Shown piece by piece: positions 28,401 to 35,647 of a DNA stretch of 64,000 nucleotides. The notes under the pieces are model-generated. The model saw only the letters and a program-made list of their open reading frames with translations, did not search any database and was not told the DNA's origin. The position numbers and the translations under genes are program-made. Location of the stretch: positions 124,001 to 188,000 of the forward strand of contig JALQTW010000002.1 in the NCBI GenBank assembly GCA_023263945.1, in the 5' to 3' direction. The stretch comes from Patescibacteria group bacterium (GTDB lineage Bacteria; Patescibacteriota; Gracilibacteria; Peribacterales; Peribacteraceae). The first letter of the stretch is position 1, and every line of letters begins with the position of its first letter.

Positions 28401-30854
28401 CACATCAATATGGCCTCCACGAATGCACATCTCGTCTTCCTGGGATCACTTCTTCTCGACGATGATGAGCTGTCATTCCACCCGCTCACATGGACGTGGG
28501 GCGCTGCTCCTCTTGTTTTCTCGGGAAGCAATCTGCAAATTCTTGATCTCTCCGGCGCCATCATCCAAAACGTAGAGGTCAACAAATCCTCAAATTACCT
28601 TGTCCTCACGTCATCCGGCGGTGTGAGAAACTTCGTTATCGATCGTGGTAACTTTACGCAGAACGGCATGCCACTGACTGTGAGCGGTTCCATCAACATC
28701 TACAATGGCGGTCTCTATTATATGGGAGGAGGAACTCTTTCCCTCCACAATGATCTCATGAACCTTGGTGGTACGTTCCAGGATACATCCGGTACCGTTC
28801 GTTTGCTTGGAACTTACAACAAATTGAGAGGTGATAACACGTTCTACAACCTCACGAAGATTGCTTCCTCATCCGGACAATATATTAACCTGGAATTTGA
28901 CAAAACACAGACTGTCAATGGCACATTGACGCTGCAGGGGACATCAAGCGGTGAGGTGCTGTCTATATACTCCACCTCAACAGGAAGTAATGCCATGATG
29001 AACCTGACGTCGGCAGGGTCACAGATCATTGACCATGTGGACGTGCTTCGCATCACGGCCTCCGGTCAGCAACTTGTCTGTTATACCGCAACGGAGGGAT
29101 GTATCGATAGCGGCAGCAATGTGAACTGGTTGTTTGCACCTGCGGTTGCATCGTCGTCATCCTCTTCTGCGTCAAACCAGGATCCTGGTGGTCGACGGGA
29201 TGATTCTATCGACAGGATTATTGAGGAAGTGACAGGGACCGCTGCCAATGTACTTCTCACACGCCCGCCCGATCCTCCGCCAGGGTGCACACTGAAACTC
29301 ATGGAATTCCGTCTTGGAGGAATGCAGTACTTCCTCACCTTTGAACAGAACGTCCTTACAACAGACGACGGCCCCAATGCTGTGACCGATACGGTCGATA
29401 TCCCCGTTACTCCGGGTCATTATATCAGCGGTGTGTTCTATGCCGGTATTCATGAGCATCGAAATTCCTTCCGTGCGTTGAATGCACGCGGAGAGGCAAT
29501 GGGTTATTACACGTTTGATTATGCACGTGACGGAGGAAACCTTGCGCGCATGGTTGAGTATGCAAATGACAGTGTTCGCTCGGTGCGTTGGACAGCAGGA
29601 TCACCCAGCTCCCTGTATCACTGGACAGCCGCCTACATGTGTCCACTCACATTGCATTCCGCTCCGGGAGATCTTCCTCCGGGGCAAGAACTTCCGGGCG
29701 GTGACTTCACGGTGCCCGAATTCCCTGTTATTGATCCTATCCAGATTGATCGACCGATTGATCAATCTCCCATTCCGGGTTTGAATCCGGATGACTTCAT
29801 CATTGATGATGAAGGAAACATTATTTCCGTGGACGGAAAATTCCTCATCGACCGTGATGGAAATATTCTCCGGTACGACGATCTCATCCGGTCTGTCACT
29901 GGATCTCTCCTCCTCAGACAAATGCGAAGCCTCCACTTTGCTTCTCTCCTGGAGCAGGGTGGACTCACCCTCTTCTATAAACCTCTTACAGCTGAACAGC
30001 TGGAACTTCTCAGGAAACTTCTCAAACGTCCGCTCGTGAGCGTTGTGGAATCGGACTTCTTGCCAAACACCATTCTGGAGCCGCTCATTGAAGAAGTGAT
30101 GAGAAATCCCACAGAAGAAAACTGGCAGGCACTCATGGATGCACTCACACCGGATGTGGTTGAAAAAGGCACCGCAGAACCAACGCCAATATCGATCATC
30201 AGCGATGCCATCTCCAGAAGCTTCCGGGAGCTGGCTTCTTTCCTGCGCACGGCGGGAAGACAAATCTCTGACTATGTTCTTGGATTTGTTGGACTGGGAT
30301 CCGAGGAACCTGAAATACCGGGCACCACACCTGCACAGCAATATGAGTCGAAATTACGTCCTGCCGGTAGCACAAGTGAGCTCGCCGTCTTCCATCTTCG
30401 CTTTGTGACATCCTATGGCAAACCACTTTCGCATGTGCCCGTTGTGCTCTTCTCTGTTCCAAAATTCACCACGACGGATAATGACGGTGTTGCGACCTTC
30501 TTCGATGTCCCTGCAGGTATTCACAGGCTGGAAGCCCATCTGGATGACGGACGCATTGAAACGCGTATGGTCACCATTCGCCCACCGACGAACGTTCGTC
30601 TTACAGAACCTGTGGATACGGTTCTTCCACTTGCGGATGTGGTTGTACCGGAACCGAACGACCTTCGTACAGACCCCGATCTCTTCCCACCGCTTGCTCT
30701 TCTGCTTCTTGCCATGGTTCTTGGTGGGAATGTTTCTCTTCAGATTCGCCGTCATCGTAAGAAGAAGAGTGATGAAGAACCTCCATCCGATACATCGTCC
30801 GCAGCCAGCACACCACCACCGACGCCAGGAATAAGCACAATACCTCCGTTGTAA
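22431..30854 (+). CDS. Giant secreted beta-repeat surface protein, membrane-anchored at C-terminus
   Basis: 2807 residues. Order seen: signal peptide (about 1-41); Ser-rich stretch; Ig or macroglobulin-like strands (about 150-350); Ser-rich tether (about 525-580); a CNA-B-like module (SSITGKVYAENG...) followed by a long Gly/Ser/Thr beta-repeat region; a second such module with its own repeats (from about 1545); a Ser linker; one Cys-bounded domain also found three times in the first gene of the window (about 2283-2407); a helical region; a carboxypeptidase-regulatory-like domain (about 2640-2720); one membrane helix (FPPLALLLLAMVLGG) and a basic tail RRHRKKK. The beta region has three copies of a subrepeat with NRIA or ARIAxxxY. 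A cell-surface fibre or adhesin is inferred. GTG start. Confidence 0.9.
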   Translation: MHTNTHTAFRHPSALHRVLAAVLLVGMSWQQVHLNSIAFALTPDAALLQVEVEVSSEESSSSSSSVLSATGGIVPVFSASLITADSIESQETSSGATVETGSTLIPETEPDTPDFSDVHHAAPQEIPVSSSIVDTPENTHPTFEVEKQAEIQSAEELEQRLIVTLVSPSGKELDAEVTITEEQGQYVLTLEPPANFEPGKYHIEATLDDQRGTTRALQRLFRVIFQNEEGQQILFEQDFTWGVLAFNPDHSSFLPGEMAAISMGVLDDAGRTLCDAPVTLTVVDPAGSSHVLSTQNGEVTINPDCRDKSVTYVPDYSTTFSFSDTGEYTFTMQATTRNGVRSMSEIISVVPSRLLDVYRSSATRIYPLADYEMKISVTPSHSFVGSVTETVPNVLTITKTNPPAAFIEPDEETGLTTITWGDRLWEAGTVYDLRYEYDAPDISPEFYLAGPVRADGTIMRPLDPPVQAEEPVISLLDEQTMTGIILHGSAETEEDSGISPFFSDVQPSGSVVPGFEDVTAGTSTGTNILSSSSESSSASGETIESSSSASGSITIDSSSGSLSSADTSSSELSSESSSSEESPPSVEVPAEPDVHSGFLSWIALFFAEQSFAEEGYDALHYEEPRQWQIASDAVSSITGKVYAENGTTLLGAGRVVGVSLSGSALVGTGSTDAGGQYTITGVNLEEGQVISLYLDNQTEKAVTVTLGSGTTMTGMNLRQNYLTIRNDSRFVTQLTTSHIKVAATNDDADILALVDGTDSGMWMPSGRSMIIRAGTTFQSTGYTRVGSGIVIDGSFKMGTGPVNLSGSWITQGAGSFTGSNTVIFDGANASNAQFITSSTSTFSGVTVLGNNGKTATLLSPLRLSGSLRLAGATTFTTNAHAIRVRGSVTINNSGLNGASVWTVGGNWRIPNAYSGFAQGTAVVLTGSGQIFDGGGMNYGNVTVQRVATISGSVNISDTPSTTLTINTGALLRILPTGVGLSFYSSQLKVLQNGTLSGGQLQIHSGASIPVQRGRILTNTMSISGGFNGNNARIAPAKYESTYVTFAASTVDEASVLRLGTGTTTFQTSDNTAFLSAFTGSHLTLDTLTYNATLVLTGNVQFYSFGNATISCNCGTNPIVFSGSTNQQVQLGDMSLRNIAVNKTAGAVTITESGTGQNVTLSGGTLNVLQGETFRITRTLLVNGGTTMSAETGASILMVGDSADVIVRQNGLVTGSGVLNIGSGASISTMSGTIRSYSLSVGGNHTGAGNRIAAGKYDSAGTVLYTTDNTTSFEFSAGTTTFNGSLYFSSTGGTLSIRNDVTNPNLMIKGTMTTCPGFPACRGKINWQKGTGVLTFTGGFIHTLQMSGASLENITMAKTNGYLTLVGTGSTSSMTLTRGEFRQSPNSLWDINGALTISRTSPTVFGQYSMSGGTLTLSGNLINTNGIFRATTGSVVLDGGNQTLSGSNTFYNLRKAVTTQKTLTLATGKTQSVSGTLILQGITGSLLLVRSTVAGQQSYLNLEQNSGAQTIDHVNVQDNYATGQILSCFAGNVYGEGCMDFGNNRDWNFGVINLAAKTVLGSAILPGKTASYSVNGGPVIDSGVTNSASGVVLLSGSILHQNDVITVYLDGNTEKGVHVYVSSGTSFFALVYQDSLLMTSYSGGIVTNTALDTADNNGDTDISSIYSVVGGELRVKAGKYTGIIDGLYKPGGAMRLGGALYIQAPFDMQSNPVTLSGAWLNIDGSFSGTNTVTFDQSAVAPGIQSNGSHFYNLVSSVATGTTVVLLDPLSISGSLTTMSGSGIFDANYKGIRVNGNVTLRGSTHYLRGAWSVDGNWDSTDTPYLVGTGSTVQMNGSGTTMLMRHLSVFDNITVNGSVSVPFETSSDQNVLYGTLLVSSGKTLTVESGLLVVASNAGDLQVRSGGRIQGSGSIVINSGSSISVMSGTIQTTALGIYDQHVGAGNRIAAARYDTDYIFFKNNSGGALTPTQEFSPGTTTFSGTVFFVGTAGPLHINMASTNAHLVFLGSLLLDDDELSFHPLTWTWGAAPLVFSGSNLQILDLSGAIIQNVEVNKSSNYLVLTSSGGVRNFVIDRGNFTQNGMPLTVSGSINIYNGGLYYMGGGTLSLHNDLMNLGGTFQDTSGTVRLLGTYNKLRGDNTFYNLTKIASSSGQYINLEFDKTQTVNGTLTLQGTSSGEVLSIYSTSTGSNAMMNLTSAGSQIIDHVDVLRITASGQQLVCYTATEGCIDSGSNVNWLFAPAVASSSSSSASNQDPGGRRDDSIDRIIEEVTGTAANVLLTRPPDPPPGCTLKLMEFRLGGMQYFLTFEQNVLTTDDGPNAVTDTVDIPVTPGHYISGVFYAGIHEHRNSFRALNARGEAMGYYTFDYARDGGNLARMVEYANDSVRSVRWTAGSPSSLYHWTAAYMCPLTLHSAPGDLPPGQELPGGDFTVPEFPVIDPIQIDRPIDQSPIPGLNPDDFIIDDEGNIISVDGKFLIDRDGNILRYDDLIRSVTGSLLLRQMRSLHFASLLEQGGLTLFYKPLTAEQLELLRKLLKRPLVSVVESDFLPNTILEPLIEEVMRNPTEENWQALMDALTPDVVEKGTAEPTPISIISDAISRSFRELASFLRTAGRQISDYVLGFVGLGSEEPEIPGTTPAQQYESKLRPAGSTSELAVFHLRFVTSYGKPLSHVPVVLFSVPKFTTTDNDGVATFFDVPAGIHRLEAHLDDGRIETRMVTIRPPTNVRLTEPVDTVLPLADVVVPEPNDLRTDPDLFPPLALLLLAMVLGGNVSLQIRRHRKKKSDEEPPSDTSSAASTPPPTPGISTIPPL

Positions 30855-30901
30855 GACACACGGAAAAAGCGTATACTAGGTGCGTTTTTCCCCCATTCGT
30901 T

Positions 30902-31960
30902 ATGCGACGTGTGTCTCCTCTTACCATTGCGTTTGCTGTTCTCCTCACAGGATGCAATTTTAGTTTTGGCTCCGGGAACTCCAGCAGCTCTTCCTCTTCT
31001 TCGTCTTCCGAAGAAATGACCCACAATGTAAGTTATGAAGGAACACTGGAAGAGGCAGGTGTCACCGTCTATCAACAGGGAACGCATAAACTGACCCTCT
31101 CTGACGGACGTTTTGTTCTGCTTGAGAGTAACGACACTGCCCTCAATTTAGATGAGTACCTGAATAAAAAAGTGGAAGTCCGTGGAAGCGTGATGCCCAC
31201 GGTGGAAGAAGGCGGCACCATCATGCGTGTGGAACAAGTCATTATCGTGGATGAAGTCTCATCCAGTAGTGCTCAAGCATCATCATGGATGATGTGTGGC
31301 GGTATTGCTGCGTTCCCGTGCGACCCTGGATATGAATGCGTTGATAACCCCGATGATTCGTGTGACCCTAACAAAGGTGGTGCAGACTGCGGAGGGATGT
31401 GTGTGCCAGCATCCTCTTCTGTATCGTCCGTCGCTTCCTCGACCGCAGCATCATCCATTGCATCGTCTCGTTCTTCTGTTGCATCTAGTCTTCGGTCTTC
31501 TGTAGCCAGCGTTGCTGCCTCCAGTACTGCCTCTTCAACGGCGTCTGCATCCGTAGACGTAGAAGCAAAGATTGTTGCCATGGCAAAGGATACGTACGCA
31601 GATCCTGCCAGATGGACTCAGTCCTACTGCACTTCTCATATTGGCTTCTGTGTTCCTGCTCATAAGAACTGGTATTACAAATCGTTCGGTGCGGCCAATG
31701 GAAGTCTCTGGCATGTTGAATTTGATATGAGTGCACCGGAAAATCTTCTGGAGGCACCCATTCAACTCAATCTTCTTTCTGGCTCCTCCGCATCGAACGG
31801 TGGCGTGAGCGGTCAGGTTAGTACAAAAGGTGCCAAAGTGATTGGCTATTTTGACTGGAACAACGGACAGCACTTTGAAATATCTGCAGATGCCCGTCTT
31901 GCAAGTGCCGTGACCTACATGGTGAGCCACATTACTCCGTTTGAAACACCCTCTCAATAA
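30902..31960 (+). CDS. Ser-rich lipoprotein with two domains
   Basis: 352 residues. Lipobox LTGC (Cys near 18), poly-Ser tether, an OB-like beta domain (about 40-115: SYEGTLEEAGVTVYQQGTHK, then NKKVEVRGSVMPTVEEGG), a Cys-rich patch (MMCGGIAAFPCDPGYECVDN) and a Ser/Ala linker. The C-terminal domain (about 220-352) has YCTSHIGFCVPAHKNWYYKS with a possible disulfide. TATACT (30872-30877) precedes it by 24 bases. A membrane protein gene follows 5 bases after the stop. Function unknown; the Ser tether resembles those of the surface proteins at 37-53 kb. Confidence 0.8.
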   Translation: MRRVSPLTIAFAVLLTGCNFSFGSGNSSSSSSSSSSEEMTHNVSYEGTLEEAGVTVYQQGTHKLTLSDGRFVLLESNDTALNLDEYLNKKVEVRGSVMPTVEEGGTIMRVEQVIIVDEVSSSSAQASSWMMCGGIAAFPCDPGYECVDNPDDSCDPNKGGADCGGMCVPASSSVSSVASSTAASSIASSRSSVASSLRSSVASVAASSTASSTASASVDVEAKIVAMAKDTYADPARWTQSYCTSHIGFCVPAHKNWYYKSFGAANGSLWHVEFDMSAPENLLEAPIQLNLLSGSSASNGGVSGQVSTKGAKVIGYFDWNNGQHFEISADARLASAVTYMVSHITPFETPSQ

Positions 31961-31965
31961 ACTGT

Positions 31966-32520
31966 ATGACGGTGTTCCGCTATCAGGCAACGAATGATGA
32001 CGGTCAAAAAGTGACTGGAACGGTGGATGCAACGGACCAGCAAGCAGCCATGTCTGCTCTGGAAGATGTACACATGATTGATATCGTTCTGTCCGCACAA
32101 ACGGATTCTCCTCCTGCGGCACCTCCACAACCACCCGCCTCACAGCCCCTTCGACCTGTTCCGACGCTGTCTTCTCCCCCAAAGCCTGAGCCAGCACCTA
32201 CTCCATCGGTTTCAAAATCTCCTGTTGCTAGGTCTTCGAGCCTTCTCGATACGCTTCGACTCTACGCAGCATGGCTCCTTGCATGGTATGGGCTTGTGAT
32301 GGGACTGGGTTATTACGTTCATGAGCGAACATTGAATTTTGAGATTCCTTTTGTGGAAGGGCTGTTCCTCTCCTCGATCGTTTTCAGTTTTCTCCTGGCC
32401 ATGTTCCTCTTTCTCTTCATAAGCTCCCTTGTAAAGGCACTCAAGGGAGGACTCATCACAGGAGGTCTTACGGGCATAATTGGTATAGGCTTCTTCTTCC
32501 TCGTCAAAAACGCTATCTGA
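31966..32520 (+). CDS. Small membrane protein with GspF/PilC-like N-terminus
   Basis: 184 residues. The first about 45 (MTVFRYQATNDDGQKVTGTV, then ATDQQAAMSALEDVHMIDIV) look like the opening segment of GspF/PilC platform proteins. Instead of the cytoplasmic helical domains there is a Pro-rich linker (about 48-85) and two or three membrane helices (about 100-184). The role is unknown. It could be a truncated or repurposed type IV pilus/T2SS relative. It is probably translated with the preceding lipoprotein, 5 bases away. Confidence 0.7.
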   Translation: MTVFRYQATNDDGQKVTGTVDATDQQAAMSALEDVHMIDIVLSAQTDSPPAAPPQPPASQPLRPVPTLSSPPKPEPAPTPSVSKSPVARSSSLLDTLRLYAAWLLAWYGLVMGLGYYVHERTLNFEIPFVEGLFLSSIVFSFLLAMFLFLFISSLVKALKGGLITGGLTGIIGIGFFFLVKNAI

Positions 32521-32540
32521 CATTGTGGTTGACGGTGATG

Positions 32541-33176
32541 TTATAACCCCAACTGCTTGCGGATTTCATCGGCCTGGGCGGATTCCTGTTCCTTTGCCAC
32601 GTTTTGCACAGCAAGAGACTGTAAATCTTTCCAGTCTTCTGTATGCTTCTTTTCAAGAAGCATGAGTTGTTTTAAATGTTTGGGTGAGAGCTCCGAGAAT
32701 TTTTGCTTCTCTTCAGTAAGAATACGCACAAGTTCGTCAATTTGAAACTGACTCAGTTTTGGAATTGCCTGGATGATGCGCCACTTTTCATCCCGCGTGA
32801 GGGAAATGGAACCACGGAGAGCAATGAGAAATCCCTGCTCATCGAAGGTTGTTTCAGGATGTGCAGGGACAGTAATGTTGTCATTCGTCAGCGCGTCCGC
32901 AATCGTTCCAAAACGGTAATTGCCCACTTCCGCAAGAATCTTCAGATCTTCATCGTCGTACCCCATCTCTTTTGTTGCCGCAGTGCCTACGGGTGGAGGT
33001 GGTGGTCCGGAGGATCCTGCAGGCATGCCGTCATCACCATCTCCATCACCGGTACCACCACTCTGGGGTGGCGGAGGTGGTGGACTTGCAAACACCTGTG
33101 TAGGATCTATTCCGCCTTGCGGCACAGGATCTCCCGGCCGTGGAGGTGTTACGCCTGCTGTTTGGTCATCAGCCAT
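32541..33176 (-). CDS. Hypothetical protein with Pro/Gly-rich N-terminus and helical C-terminus
   Basis: 211 residues, no signal peptide. The first about 65 are Pro/Gly/Asp-rich and disordered. The rest is helical: DLKILAEVGNYRFGTIADAL, a segment resembling a small helical bundle (DEKWRIIQAIPKLSQFQIDE), then a charged coiled coil (LLEKKHTEDWKDLQSLAVQN). I recognise no family. The promoter upstream supports ATG 33176. It converges with the membrane protein gene. Confidence 0.7.
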   Translation of the reverse strand: MADDQTAGVTPPRPGDPVPQGGIDPTQVFASPPPPPPQSGGTGDGDGDDGMPAGSSGPPPPPVGTAATKEMGYDDEDLKILAEVGNYRFGTIADALTNDNITVPAHPETTFDEQGFLIALRGSISLTRDEKWRIIQAIPKLSQFQIDELVRILTEEKQKFSELSPKHLKQLMLLEKKHTEDWKDLQSLAVQNVAKEQESAQADEIRKQLGL

Positions 33177-33184
33177 CAGCGGAC

Positions 33185-33213
33185 AGAATGCCCGTGGGGG
33201 AAAGAAATTGCAA
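33185..33213 (-). promoter_or_regulatory. Promoter of the helical hypothetical gene
   Basis: On the minus strand TTGCAA (33213-33208), 17 bases, CATTCT (33190-33185), then 8 bases to ATG 33176. Confidence 0.55.
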
Positions 33214-33227
33214 GAGAAGAGCTTTCC

Positions 33228-33680
33228 TTAGCCGTGGCGCAGCTGATTCAGCGCGATGCCAGCTGCTACAGCAACATTCAGCGATTCTTTTTTTCCGTGC
33301 ATAGGAATGTGCAGAATCGCATCCGATTCTTGAAGGAGTGTATTCGGAACACCCAGAATTTCATGACCGACGATAAGAAGAAGACGATCTGGTGCATCGT
33401 ACGAACGAAGATCGATACTTCCCTTCGCTTTTTCCAATGCAACAATCGTGGAACCTTTTTTTCGTTCCTGAGCGAGGACCGTGAGAGGGTCTTTCTCATA
33501 CGACCACGGCATCCATGTTTCTGCCTGCAATGCCGTCTTGGTGATCTCGTGGCGCGGAGGACACGCGGTGTATCCTGTGAGATAAAGATGCGCTACGGCG
33601 AATGCATCTGATGACCGAAAGAGTGACCCTACATTCCAGAGGGATCGGATATTATGCACAAGAAGGGAGATGGATCGCAT
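33228..33680 (-). CDS. SpoU/TrmH-family RNA 2'-O-methyltransferase
   Basis: 150 residues from ATG 33680 (MRSISLLVHNIRSLWNVGSL). SPOUT motifs: motif 1 NIRSLWNVGSLFRSSDAF, motif 2 LLIVGHEILGVP, motif 3 IPMHGKKESLNVAVAAGIAL, which form the knotted AdoMet site. It transfers methyl groups to ribose 2'-OH in tRNA or rRNA; the exact target cannot be read from sequence. It is the minimal catalytic domain without an N-terminal RNA-binding extension. It starts 2 bases after the purQ stop, so the two form one operon. The frame to 33779 overlaps purQ and is rejected. Confidence 0.9.
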   Translation of the reverse strand: MRSISLLVHNIRSLWNVGSLFRSSDAFAVAHLYLTGYTACPPRHEITKTALQAETWMPWSYEKDPLTVLAQERKKGSTIVALEKAKGSIDLRSYDAPDRLLLIVGHEILGVPNTLLQESDAILHIPMHGKKESLNVAVAAGIALNQLRHG

Positions 33681-33682
33681 GT

Positions 33683-34927
33683 TTATGAAACAAGTGTCAT
33701 GAGCGTACTTGCGTGAGGATTGGCGAGAATCGCAAGAACATCGGGCTGCTCCATCGCTGATGCATTGACTGACCGACAATCATAGCAGATTCCGCTCATA
33801 CTCCCCTTCCCCAGTTTCTCTGCGCCGGTATTTGGATCATCCCTACGCACAAAGACAGTTCCAGTAAAAATCTTCTTTTCTGTCTTTATGGCTTTCTTGG
33901 TGGCAGGATCCCACTGCATAAGAGAATTTCCCGATCGAATGTACGCGACTTCCTTGTGGGGATTGAAAAAAGAAACATGGGTGAGAAGTTCTTCAGGCTT
34001 TTTCTCCGTTGGCGCAAAAAAACGATATTGCTTGAGAGTGATAGTGGGTATTTTTCGCTTGAGTGCCTGCTCCACAGTCCGCTCTTCGTTATTGGTGATG
34101 AGAGTGTCAATGAAGATTTCAACGGATGAGCGAATGGCGGGTAGCGGGTAGCGGGTAGCGTGAGATTTTTTCGCTGATCGCTGATCGCTAATCGCTAATC
34201 GCTTTTCTTCGATCCACCTCTTTACCGACGCAAAGTACAGATCTCCATTTTTCGTCCGCTCCGGATGCGGCATGAGGGCAATCACGTTCCCTGTGGGATT
34301 ACAGATTCCAGCGATAGAATGCATCGATCCGTTTGGTGTGACAGAAGGATCATCCGATATAACGCCAGATGCATCACAGTACCGGAACGCAATCTGATCA
34401 TTCTTTTCAAGTTCCTTGAGAAGATCAGAATCCCTGGTTGTGAAACGTCCTTCTCCATGGGCAATAGGAATCTGCATGGTTCCTTTCCAGTCTGACGATG
34501 CACAACGATCATTTGCGCAGCCTGGTGTGATGTGAATCCAGATATTCAAAAATCCCGGTGAAGAAACGGTTTTACCCTGTTTGATGGCATTTCGTGCGAG
34601 GGACATCTGAAGGCCATCACCATACGGAATGAGCCCACTTTCCACTAGAATTTGTGCACCATTGCAGTGGCCAAGAACCACTTTCCCCTTTTGGGATTCC
34701 GCCTTGATGACGTCCATCACAGGATCTCTCGCACTCACCATGCCCGATCGACCACGATCTTCATAACTGAATCCCCCCACCAGAAAATAGGCATCGCACC
34801 CCTCAAACTGTTTGGGATCGTCGTTCCATTTAAGCAGCACTGGTTCCATTCCTGCACGCTTGATGGCACGAATGGACTCTACCTCATTGTTGGTACCCGG
34901 AAAAGAAATAACTGCTATTTTTATCAC
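33683..34927 (-). CDS. purQ: PurQ (FGAM synthase glutaminase) fused to a PurS-like C-terminal part
   Basis: 414 residues from GTG 34927, which follows TATGAT (34939-34934) by 6 bases. Residues 1 to about 250 are a class I glutaminase: ISFPGTNNEVES, nucleophile in VLGHCNGAQILVESG, catalytic His-Glu near MPHPERTKNGD. It supplies ammonia to PurL. Next comes an odd linker (AISDQRSAKKSHATRYPLPA) made of translated heptamer repeats. Then a segment like PurS (VEIFIDTLITNNEERTVEQ), the small bridging subunit, and about 100 residues with a CxxC (GICYDCRSVNASAMEQPD) that I do not recognise. A PurQ-PurS fusion is my reading; the PurS match is weak. Confidence 0.85.
   Translation of the reverse strand: MIKIAVISFPGTNNEVESIRAIKRAGMEPVLLKWNDDPKQFEGCDAYFLVGGFSYEDRGRSGMVSARDPVMDVIKAESQKGKVVLGHCNGAQILVESGLIPYGDGLQMSLARNAIKQGKTVSSPGFLNIWIHITPGCANDRCASSDWKGTMQIPIAHGEGRFTTRDSDLLKELEKNDQIAFRYCDASGVISDDPSVTPNGSMHSIAGICNPTGNVIALMPHPERTKNGDLYFASVKRWIEEKRLAISDQRSAKKSHATRYPLPAIRSSVEIFIDTLITNNEERTVEQALKRKIPTITLKQYRFFAPTEKKPEELLTHVSFFNPHKEVAYIRSGNSLMQWDPATKKAIKTEKKIFTGTVFVRRDDPNTGAEKLGKGSMSGICYDCRSVNASAMEQPDVLAILANPHASTLMTLVS
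34136..34205. repeat. Heptamer repeats translated inside purQ
   Basis: GCGGGTA three times, GCGTGAG, then GCTGATC twice and GCTAATC twice, at 7-base steps with the two halves roughly inverted. In other parts of the window such runs are intergenic; here the run stays open and encodes the linker between the PurQ domain and the PurS-like segment. Confidence 0.8.
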
Positions 34928-34966
34928 ACTCCTATCATAGCTTTTCTTATCACTAGCCACTAGCCA

Positions 34967-35509
34967 CTAAACGGACATCACCTCCCCATTCTTCTTCTTT
35001 GCGGCTTCTTCAATCTTACCATTTACATCATCGACAAGTTTCTGCAGCGTTTCCAGTGCAGTGTATTTTACGTCTTCATCCGCCTCTTTTTTAATCTCCG
35101 CCTGTGCATCCTGACGAATCTGACGAACCTTGATCTTTGCGTCTTCCTCCAGCTGTCCTACGATTTTTGTAAGTTGAACACGACGTTCCTGCGTCATAGG
35201 AGGAAGTGTGAGACGAATAACGACACCGTCATTGACGGGGTTTGCTCCAATGTTTGCAACCTGCAATGCTTTTTCGATCGATGCGAGGACCGATTTATCC
35301 CAGGGCTGAATGACAATGGAGCTTGCATCCTGCACGGAAATGCTGGCGACGGAGCGAAGATCCATCTTCTGTCCGTAGGATTCCACCATGATATGTTCCA
35401 CAAGCGACGCCTGTGCCCGGCCCGTCTGTAACTTGCCAAACTCACTGTGAAGATGATCGAGGATGGTTTTGGACTGCTCAAGAAAAGTGATGAGAGAGGG
35501 GTGTTGCAT
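34967..35509 (-). CDS. frr: Ribosome recycling factor
   Basis: 180 residues, normal length. Three-helix-bundle signatures: FGKLQTGRAQASLVEHIMVE, SVASISVQDASSIVIQPWD, NDGVVIRLTLPPMTQERR and the C-terminal KKEADEDVKYTALETLQKL. It splits post-termination ribosomes with EF-G. It lies downstream of pyrH, the classical pyrH-frr order, but with a heptamer repeat between them and its own promoter (TTGTCC, 16 bases, TATGAT, 8 bases to ATG). Confidence 0.97.
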   Translation of the reverse strand: MQHPSLITFLEQSKTILDHLHSEFGKLQTGRAQASLVEHIMVESYGQKMDLRSVASISVQDASSIVIQPWDKSVLASIEKALQVANIGANPVNDGVVIRLTLPPMTQERRVQLTKIVGQLEEDAKIKVRQIRQDAQAEIKKEADEDVKYTALETLQKLVDDVNGKIEEAAKKKNGEVMSV

Positions 35510-35517
35510 ATGGATGA

Positions 35518-35545
35518 ATCATAGCGGGATTTTGAGGAAGGACAA
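35518..35545 (-). promoter_or_regulatory. frr promoter
   Basis: On the minus strand TTGTCC (35545-35540), 16 bases, TATGAT (35523-35518), then 8 bases to ATG 35509. Confidence 0.6.
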
Positions 35546-35553
35546 CGGGAGAA

Positions 35554-35645
35554 AATGTTATTTGTTTTTGGTTTATTGGTTATTGGTTGTGTAGTTAAGC
35601 GCATAGAATGATTTGGTATCAGGGAACTAATCAACCAATAAACAT
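35554..35645. repeat. Heptamer-period repeat between pyrH and frr
   Basis: TTATTTG/TTTTTGG/TTTATTGG/TTATTGG words on the left and AACTA/ATCAACC/AATAAAC words on the right, complementary but shorter on the right. It separates two co-directional genes. Confidence 0.7.
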
Positions 35646-35647
35646 GT

